64,000 bases of DNA, taken from the NCBI RefSeq assembly GCF_022539315.1, contig NC_066337.1, positions 3,243,234 through 3,307,233 of the forward strand. Direction: 5' to 3'. The notes beneath the pieces were generated by a model. That model did not search any database and was not told the origin of the DNA. It saw nothing but the letters and a program-made list of their open reading frames with translations. The translations under genes were made by a program, and so were the position numbers. Positions within the stretch are counted from its first letter, which is position 1. Each line of letters begins with the position of its first letter. Of the stretch, positions 58,501 to 64,000 are shown piece after piece. Source of the DNA: Serinus canaria (Eukaryota > Chordata > Aves > Passeriformes > Fringillidae).

Positions 58501-61500
58501 CCTGCTGGATGAGCCCCGGGCGGGGCCGGGCGCGGGCAGTCAGCTCCGGGGAGCTGTTGCGGGAGCTCAGGGGACTTTGGGTCAGAGGAGAAAGCCTTGA
58601 AGGTTGTAGCACCACCTGATGTAAACTGGGCTCAGCCCTCCTGACCTGCCGAGGGCTGGGCCGAGGTCGGGGTTGGGGCTCGTACCACCTGGTGTCCAGG
58701 CTAAATGTGCTTGTGCCGCTGGGGCCGCCGGGCTCGGACGGTTCGTGGTAAGGCAACACGGGTATGCCCATACCTTGGCTGGTATGTCTTAGCTGCCCTT
58801 GACATCCCATGGGTTGCATAGGTTTGTCCTGCCACTTGGTGGTAGTGGGCACGGAGGATTGACCCCTGCCCGGTGACTTGCCGGTCCAGCTCTTTGGTGC
58901 CTCCAGGGGCAGGATGCCCGAGTAGGATGCGGGGACCACCTGAAGGGAGGAGGGTGGTGGCCCCCGAGGAAGGCAGCCCGTGGGCTGGGAGCCCTCGGCC
59001 GCCTCACAGGGCTGGAGCTGGTGGGGGAACGGTGCAGGGGCCAGCTCCAGGCTGCCAAAGGGGAACTCGGCCCTGCCCCAGGGCTCGGGGGACCGGCCCC
59101 CCGTGGGGGTCTGGGCCAGGGGCAGCGTGCTGTTGGAGGCATTCTCCCCATTCTCCTCAGGGATGGTGGGGTGTCCGAAGGGCCCCTCGGGGGGCAGCGG
59201 TGGGGAGGACATGACTGAGCTCAGCGGGCTGACTTCTGGCATGTAGAAGGGCGGCGGGTCCACCTCCCCGGGGCTGCTGCTGCTGAGGTAACCGTAAAAC
59301 TGGTGGTGGAAAGCCCGGGGGGCTGGCGGGCGGGCCTGGCCGGTGGCCTGCAGGGCGCCAGGACCCTCCAGCGCCCGGTGGAACCGGGGGCTGTATGCTG
59401 GTGGCTGAAGGTAGGACTCCTGGCTGGAGGAGAGAGGGGTGAGCTGGGCTTTCAGGGCGGTCACAGAGGCGGGGACGACGGGGTCGTCGTTCTCCTCGTC
59501 TGACTGCCTGAACTCGGGGTACATGTCCGTCTCCTCCACGAAGGGGAAGCCCTCGATCCGCCGTGTCTTTAGGGAGGGCTCCATCTCCGCTGGGTCCATG
59601 ACGAAACGTCCGTCCGGCCCGCGGCTGATGAGCTCGATCGGAGTGGTGGCCTCAGCTTCGGCCTCCGCCTTGGAGACGCTGTACTTCTTGCTGCTGATGG
59701 CTCGTTTGGTCTTCTTGTAAAGAGAGAGCTCCTTCTCCTTGGTGGGGCTCAGCATCCGCTTGGCCTGAGGGCCCTGGTCGTCAGAGGACTCCGAGGGGGG
59801 ACGGAGCGTGCGGATGCTCTCGGGACTCACCTTGCCGGAAGACAACCTGGACCACAGGGAGAAAAACCGAGAGAGGGGACGTCACCTGGGGCGGAAAGGA
59901 GCCCTTCCTGCCCAGAAGAACAATTCTGGATCCAGGAAACAAAGTGCTACCAGCTCTCAGAGGAACCTCTGGGAGAAATTGGCAGGGGCTAACCAGGATG
60001 GCAGAGTCCCACCAGCAGCAGTGCACAGCATCCCTGCCCCTTGGGAGGGCAGCTCGGAACACTCGGGGCTGAAAGCTCACACCAACACCTTGCAATAAGC
60101 TCCACCAACACCCCAACACCTCACAACAAGCTCCACCAAGACCTTGCAACAAGCTCCACAGCCCCACAGGGAAAGAAGACACATCCAGAGCTCGCTTCCA
60201 AGTCCTTCTGGGCTTTCCTATGTCCACCTGAGCCATCCATGCCCAGGAAAGGCCCTGAGAAGAGGGACATCAGGCAAATGTTCCCTCCCACAGAACTCAG
60301 CATCTCACTTGGAGATGCTGATGGATCATTTCAGACCAACTCTTTCTCCCATTATCAACACTCGAATTTTAGGATGAGCACCTCAAAAGGCAGAGAGCAC
60401 CAGGATAGCTCCCTCATCCCTATCCAGAGAGCCTAGGACAAAGAGGATTGAGTGGTAAAAGACAGCAGATCCAACAGAGAGTACAGGTTATTTCAGAGCA
60501 GTGGATGAATTGAAAACTAGTAAGATTCAGATCCACCGGCACCAGGACATTTTCCAACATTTTTCGAGGAGCCAAAGAATGAGGTGTCCACATCCCAGAC
60601 TCTTGCACTCCCACCGGAAAGATGCTCCTGCTGATTTGCAGCTACACATACTTTTGACGGGCTCTGAAAGGAGCTGTGGCTTCTGCAGCACCACAATCCA
60701 CCACCTTTGGGTACATGTGGAAAGAGGCTTCAGCAGGGAACTCTTCAGGAGAAAAGATGAATTTCCCAAGAATAAAAGAGCCAACAGAGAATGACTCAAA
60801 AACTACACTGAGCTGGCAGGAAGGACTCCATATGCAGCAGGCTAGTTCTTGTCCTAAGGAGCCCCTTCCAACTGGTGTGGAATTGAGTTCCATCAGCCAA
60901 CTCCAGCTTTGGAAAACGTTCACAGATCCAGCAGGGTCATCTCTTAGCTCAGTTTGCTGCATTTGTCCCTGGTGCTTCCTGCTCCAAAGCCCATTTGTCT
61001 CTTGTGAACTGCTGTGTTCCCAAAAGCTCAGGGGACACTCAAAACCAACTCATCAGGAGCAACCAAATAAGGATGAGACATTTCCATCTGAGCTTTGCAA
61101 TGACTGTAGGAGGGAGGCACCTTGAAGACCCCACAGCCTGGTGCCACAGCTAAGACAGATACTTACGGGGACTCCAAACTCTTCCTGCAGTGGGTTATCG
61201 AGAGAGGAGGGTCTGGAAGAGAATAAAAAGGGGAAAGAAGAGAGAACGCTGAGGAGGCGCAACACGACAGAGACAAGACACACTCAACATCACGACAACA
61301 AAAGACACTCAACAAGAGGCCAAGGTTTCATTGCTCCAGTGCTTTAATGGTTGCTGACAACAAACAGCTCCCGTCACAGGGTCCTGCCAGTCCTGCTGTC
61401 ACAGCCCCACAGGCTGAAGGAGACGGAGCCACTTCCCTGCCCTCTCCAGCTCCCCAGCCGCCCTTTGCCCTACCAGCCACTCCTGCATGGAGGCTGCAGT

Positions 61501-63462
61501 CCCAGCTTTTGGGAAGCAGAGCAGCAGGGTCTCCTTTGGGATCTTCTCTAGCCCAGCACTGCCCACTCCAGGCTGGGAGCAAGCTCTAGAGCCCAGCTCC
61601 AGGGGGAACCTGGAGCAGGTGAGCGGTGCCACCCATCTGCATCCCAGAGGACAGCCCAGCCTAACCCCCCAGCTCTAGGAGTTATCACCACGTGGGAGAG
61701 CTCCCTCGGAATTCCCAGGCTAGTTTCTCTGGTGCCTCTTCACCCACCCTGCCTCTCCCGCTCCCGACCACGGGCGCTTTCAGGCACAGCCGAGGGAGGA
61801 AGTCAGGGCTTCACCTGAGGACGCGCACGGACGAAGAAGAGACAGACAGGGAAGAAGGTTACGACCACAACACAACCAGGGGGCAGAAACGAGGGGGAGA
61901 CAGGAAGGAGGGAGGAAGCACACTGGGAATTCACTCACCTTTCTTGCGCTTGAGCTTGCGTTTGCGTTGCTTGTTGACGAAGCAGGCGGCGAGTGTGCTG
62001 AAGAGGATGGCAGCAGCCAGGAAGCAGATGGTGGCAACGATGCCAGCCAGCACCGGGCGGGCTAGGCCCTCGTCCGTCAGGTCAGGCTGAGGAAAAACAT
62101 CTGGGGAAAAAACACAGTTCACTGTTACACCTGCTGCCTCCCCCAGGGAGCTGCCACAGCGTGGAGGCAATGACAGTCTCCAGGAATGATAATCTCTGTA
62201 AAGACCCTGCTTCCAAGCCAGCCTGCCCAGGGAGAGCAATCAGCGCTGCTTCAGGGCCAAGATATTTGGTGACCTCACACCAAATCACAGAATCATAAGA
62301 TAGCTTGGGTTGGAAAGGGCTGTTTAAGGCTGTCTAGTCCAACTCCGCTGCAATAAGCAGGGACATCTTCATCTAGATGAGATTGCCCAAACCAACCTGA
62401 TAAACCTTTCTGTGTTAGCTGGTGGACACCCAGGGAAGAAGCTTCCACACCAAACAAATACACATTTATGTCTAAACACACACAACTGCAGCAAACCTGC
62501 AGTCACCTCCTAGCTGAATAACCTGCTGCAGCAGCACATGGCATTTCAACCTCTTTGTCAGGGCTTCATTTCAGCGTTCCAATGAAAACTGGGCTGCAAA
62601 CCCTTTGCTCACCAGGAGCACGTGGGAAGCCCCAGCAGACCTCAGCTGTGGGCACGTGCAGATGTGCACCCTGCACACCTCGGTGCTCCTGCCGTGTGCC
62701 ATATCCAGCATCAACGCATTCCCCCACGGAGCCCGGGCTTTCAGCCTGGCAGAGCAGCTGCCTGGGGCCGGGCACCTGCCAAACCCCATCAGAAAAACCT
62801 GGGCGTGAGGAGCAAGGGCAGCGAGCAGGGAGTCTGCAGCAAGCTCTCCTCACCACACCGGCACCACTTGGGGGCAGAGAGAGACCGCGGCATCGCAGCA
62901 CAGCCGAGCCGGCTTTTCCACGAAAGCCAGAAAATCCGGGCTCGCCGCATCCCCATCCCTTCCTGCTGCCCTCGCCTTCCCCAGCGCCATCACAACCCTC
63001 CTCCGCCTGCCCCTGGCTCGAGGAGCATTCTCAGCGCTGCATGTGCAGAGGGAACAGGCACCAACTGCAGCACGTTGCGGTCTCCCTGCTTGCAAAGCTC
63101 TTTTCCCTGTGGACTCTGCACTGCAGTGCTGCGTTTCCCTCTCTCCACCTTTCATTCCCGCTCCCCGGCTGTGCCAGTGCCCGCTCGGAGCTTTGTTCTC
63201 CAGGCTCACTGCAGAGCCGGGGCGGGCTGGGCTCTGCGGTGCTCCGGGGATTTGTCCTCATCTGCTCCCATCGGGGCAGCCTGGGGTCAGCTCAGCACAC
63301 CCAGGACAGCCCTGCACCCCTCCCTCAGCCCAGCTCACAGCCCCACAGCAGCGGGGAGGAGAGGAGCCAGCCCTCACCTGTGCTGGACACGCCAGCGACG
63401 TTGCTGGGTTCGCTGATGAGATCCTGCATGACCGCCAGCACGCGGAACTCGTACCAGGTGTC
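49321..63462 (-). CDS. IGSF9B: IGSF9B, 3' part of the gene (six coding exons; 5' end outside window)
   Basis: Join in transcript order: 63462-63378, 62100-61939, 61212-61167, 59846-58215, 50073-49952, 49544-49321. All introns have GT/AG ends and phases match throughout, giving 756 residues plus stop. IGSF9B is a neuronal single-pass adhesion protein (five Ig and two fibronectin III domains, a transmembrane helix and a long tail) that supports inhibitory synapses and binds MAGI2/S-SCAM (family knowledge). Seen here are the end of the last FN3 domain, a hydrophobic helix followed by a Lys/Arg stop-transfer run, a proline- and serine-rich tail with a PPAY motif, and a C-terminal -ATLL, a class I PDZ ligand. 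The tail matches remembered mammalian IGSF9B closely, which separates it from IGSF9. The missing N-terminal half should lie beyond position 64000. Confidence 0.97.
49545..49951 (-). other. IGSF9B: IGSF9B intron (last)
   Basis: A 407-bp intron with GT/AG ends. Nothing else is recognised in it. Confidence 0.9.
49952..50073 (-). CDS. IGSF9B: IGSF9B penultimate coding exon, Lys-rich
   Basis: A 122-bp exon after an 8.1-kb intron, with acceptor TAG and donor GTGAGT. Its first base completes a glycine codon (GG|A) and its last base starts an asparagine codon (A|AT). It encodes KRPSPPGDAAAPERLEALKY and then QRIKKPKKSSKGSSKSRKQP, a strongly basic segment that also fits a bipartite nuclear-localisation-like pattern, although membrane anchoring makes that use doubtful. 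Phase agreement on both sides and the conserved continuation support it. Confidence 0.9.
54134..54164. repeat. (AAT)n microsatellite
   Basis: Ten or so AAT/ATA units within an IGSF9B intron. Confidence 0.9.
56655..56700 (-). other. Candidate alternative exon, 46 nt, stop at donor
   Basis: The segment has a T-rich tract and CTCAG acceptor on its left in transcript order, and a strong AATAG|GTAAGG donor. Entered from the large tail exon (phase 2), it reads YLGSVVETSFSSAQ and then TAG exactly at its last three bases. The stop would lie more than 55 nt before the last exon junction, so the product should be an NMD target. Entered in phase 1 it would instead read IWAVLSRQASPQLNR and join the next exon in frame. 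No expression or conservation evidence is available. Confidence 0.3.
57441..57495. repeat. (GA)n purine tract
   Basis: About 55 bp of GAGA repeats with a few AAAG interruptions. It is a homopurine mirror-type sequence able to form H-DNA and a classical GAGA-type promoter-proximal tract. Confidence 0.9.
57890..57965 (-). other. Candidate alternative exon or first-exon 3' end, 76 nt
   Basis: The donor CTTAG|GTAAGT is strong; the acceptor (gaccttcccag) is moderate. Read in the phase left by the large tail exon, it ends in TAG exactly at the donor, as the 46-nt segment does. In frame 0 its 3' half reads LRAVYQVYKDLARL but has an upstream TGA. Because it lies in a CpG-rich block, it may instead be the end of a non-coding first exon. 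Confidence 0.25.
58215..59846 (-). CDS. IGSF9B: IGSF9B large cytoplasmic-tail exon
   Basis: A 1632-bp exon entering with one base that completes a proline codon and leaving in phase 2 at donor GTAAGT (58214-58209). It encodes about 543 residues of low-complexity, Pro/Ser-rich, probably disordered tail. Landmarks are LSSGKVSPESIRTL at the start, a basic KKTKRAISSKK segment, an acidic SDEENDD stretch, PPAY (a WW-domain ligand) and repeated SPLSS / TQSPLSS motifs. Near the end is VDTMDVFGDIPSPRR. If the intron were retained, translation would stop at TAA (58213-58211) right across the donor. The internal TTG at 59845 is the leucine of LSSGK, not a start. Confidence 0.97.
59847..61166 (-). other. 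IGSF9B: IGSF9B intron
   Basis: A 1.3-kb intron with GT/AG ends. Tandem-like text ccaccaacaccccaacacct / ccaccaagaccttgcaacaa occurs near 60090-60160. Nothing else is recognised. Confidence 0.85.
61167..61212 (-). CDS. IGSF9B: IGSF9B micro-sized juxtamembrane exon
   Basis: A 46-bp exon, phase 1 in and phase 2 out, with acceptor CAG after a pyrimidine-rich tract and donor GTAAGT. It encodes DPPLSITHCRKSLESP. It is too short to show as an open frame of its own. It is accepted because it bridges the phases of the flanking exons exactly and matches the family's juxtamembrane sequence. Skipping it would shift the frame of the tail. Confidence 0.95.
61213..61938 (-). other. IGSF9B: IGSF9B intron
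   Basis: A 726-bp intron with GT/AG ends and no recognised repeat or exon. Confidence 0.85.
61939..62100 (-). CDS. IGSF9B: IGSF9B exon: linker, transmembrane helix and stop-transfer
   Basis: A 162-bp exon, phase 1 in and out, with acceptor CAG and donor GTGAGT. It encodes a short acidic extracellular linker (DVFPQPDLTDEGLARP). A membrane helix of about 25 residues (VLAGIVATICFLAAAILFST and on) follows, then NKQRKRKLKRKK, a strongly basic cytoplasmic anchor. The order gives a type I topology. The helix sequence is essentially identical to remembered mammalian IGSF9B, indicating strong constraint. Confidence 0.97.
62101..63377 (-). other. IGSF9B: IGSF9B intron with a CR1 insertion
   Basis: A 1.28-kb intron containing a CR1 fragment (62284-62480). 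The rest (62540-63360) is GC-rich with open frames on both strands that carry no family features. Confidence 0.8.
62284..62480 (-). mobile_element. CR1 LINE 3' fragment in an intron
   Basis: The reverse-complement CR1 end starts atcacagaatcataagatag, followed by cttgggttggaaagggctgt and ctagtccaactcc. It is in the same orientation as IGSF9B, about 180 bp upstream of the transmembrane exon in transcript order, and 5'-truncated. Confidence 0.85.
63378..63462 (-). CDS. IGSF9B: IGSF9B exon: end of last fibronectin III domain
   Basis: An 85-bp exon with acceptor CAG before 63462 and donor GTGAGG after 63378; phase 0 in, phase 1 out. It encodes DTWYEFRVLAVMQDLISEPS and nine further bases-worth of codons ending VSST. 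The W-Y-x-F-R-V-x-A pattern is the F strand typical of FN3 domains, and the S-x-P-S-N segment leads to the G strand. It is the first window exon in transcript order, so the reading frame was fixed by the splice sites and the FN3 pattern, not by a start codon. Confidence 0.95.
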
Positions 63463-63565
63463 CTGCAACACCAAACACACCTGTCAGGGCCCCCACACAG
63501 CCTCCAGCCTCGTCTTTCCAGAACCTCCAACATCCCCACAAAACCCTCTAACAACACCTTTTAAA

Positions 63566-64000
63566 TGTTAGCAAGTCAGGCTTTTATCCTTGCCCAGGGG
63601 TTGTGTGGCCATTTTGTGCAGCCAACCGAAATTCTGGCCTCCACCCAGACACAGATACAAAACTTTTTAATCTATTTATACGTCTTCATCAAACAAAAAT
63701 TATTGTTCGTTGGTTCTAAATTACACAATTCTCTTTCATTAATTCATACTCTATCCTCTATTGGTTATTGATTTCTCGCTTCTTGTGCTAATTAGTGCCT
63801 ATTTTTAGTATATTTTTCCTCCAGTAGGGACTTTCTAATGTATACTGAGACTTTGTTAGTCTCTTTAGCTTCTGGTTTCTGAAAAATGTCCTTGTGGTCC
63901 ATAAATCCTACATTCCAACCTCAACAACATATCCTTCTCTCCCAGGCTTTGTTCATTGAAGCATTCAGAGCGACTTTATCAAAACTTTTAAGTCTCAGTC
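63566..64000 (-). mobile_element. Probable LTR of an endogenous retrovirus, cut by window edge
   Basis: An abrupt switch from GC-rich intron to AT-rich text occurs at a TG (63566-63567, which would be the terminal CA on the minus strand). A TATA box, TATAAATAG, lies on the minus strand at 63680-63672, about 110 bp before that end, as in a U3-R-U5 layout. From memory the text resembles songbird ERV LTR sequence. The other end and any target-site duplication lie beyond the window. It is sense to IGSF9B and ends 104 bp before an exon. Confidence 0.5.

Noticed and set aside
59843..59845. TTG at the start of the long IGSF9B frame as a translation start
   Set aside because: It is the leucine codon following a splice acceptor (CCAG|G); the frame continues from the upstream 46-bp exon.

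Overview
The window looks like bird nuclear DNA, most likely a songbird. CR1 LINE fragments are scattered through it, there are three solo LTRs with 6-bp target-site duplications that resemble passerine endogenous retroviral LTRs, and the one recognisable gene is split by short introns with GT/AG splice sites. There is no bacterial or viral gene organisation. The species and chromosome cannot be read from the sequence. The many GC-rich minisatellites would suit a microchromosome, but that is inference.

The only gene I can support is the 3' part of IGSF9B (immunoglobulin superfamily member 9B, Turtle homolog B), on the minus strand. Six coding exons lie between 63462 and 49321. In transcript order they encode the end of the last fibronectin III domain, the linker and transmembrane helix, a short juxtamembrane exon, one 1632-bp exon for most of the disordered cytoplasmic tail, and two small exons ending in a class I PDZ ligand (-ATLL). 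All exon phases agree, giving 2271 nt (756 residues plus stop). The Ig domains and most of the FN3 region lie beyond the right edge. The transcript probably continues as a 3'UTR of nearly 11 kb to a poly(A) signal at 38505-38510. That stretch holds a 31-bp minisatellite, a Pumilio-type site and an unusually well preserved ancient MIR-like SINE.

Positions 1 to about 38480 contain no coding exon I can recognise and read as intergenic DNA downstream of IGSF9B. From left to right they hold a few AT-rich or motif-rich blocks that could be conserved regulatory elements; a CR1 interrupted by a solo LTR (9.0-9.6 kb) with a second solo LTR of the same family at 10.1-10.35 kb; CR1 fragments at 17.8, 20.4, 23.3 and 30.2 kb; a third, different solo LTR at 28.7-29.1 kb; and minisatellites at 24.1-24.7, 24.8-25.5, 31.1-31.35 and 37.6-38.05 kb. 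The long open frames in these minisatellites come from repeat composition and are not genes.

The 8.1-kb intron between the large tail exon and the next exon holds a GC/CpG-rich block (57.2-58.1 kb) and two exon-like segments with good splice sites. Spliced into the main transcript, either would introduce a stop codon exactly at its donor site. These possible poison exons, or exons of an internal transcript, are the most gene-relevant unexplained feature. The right edge, inside an IGSF9B intron, is an AT-rich block resembling a sense-oriented LTR that begins about 100 bp from an exon.
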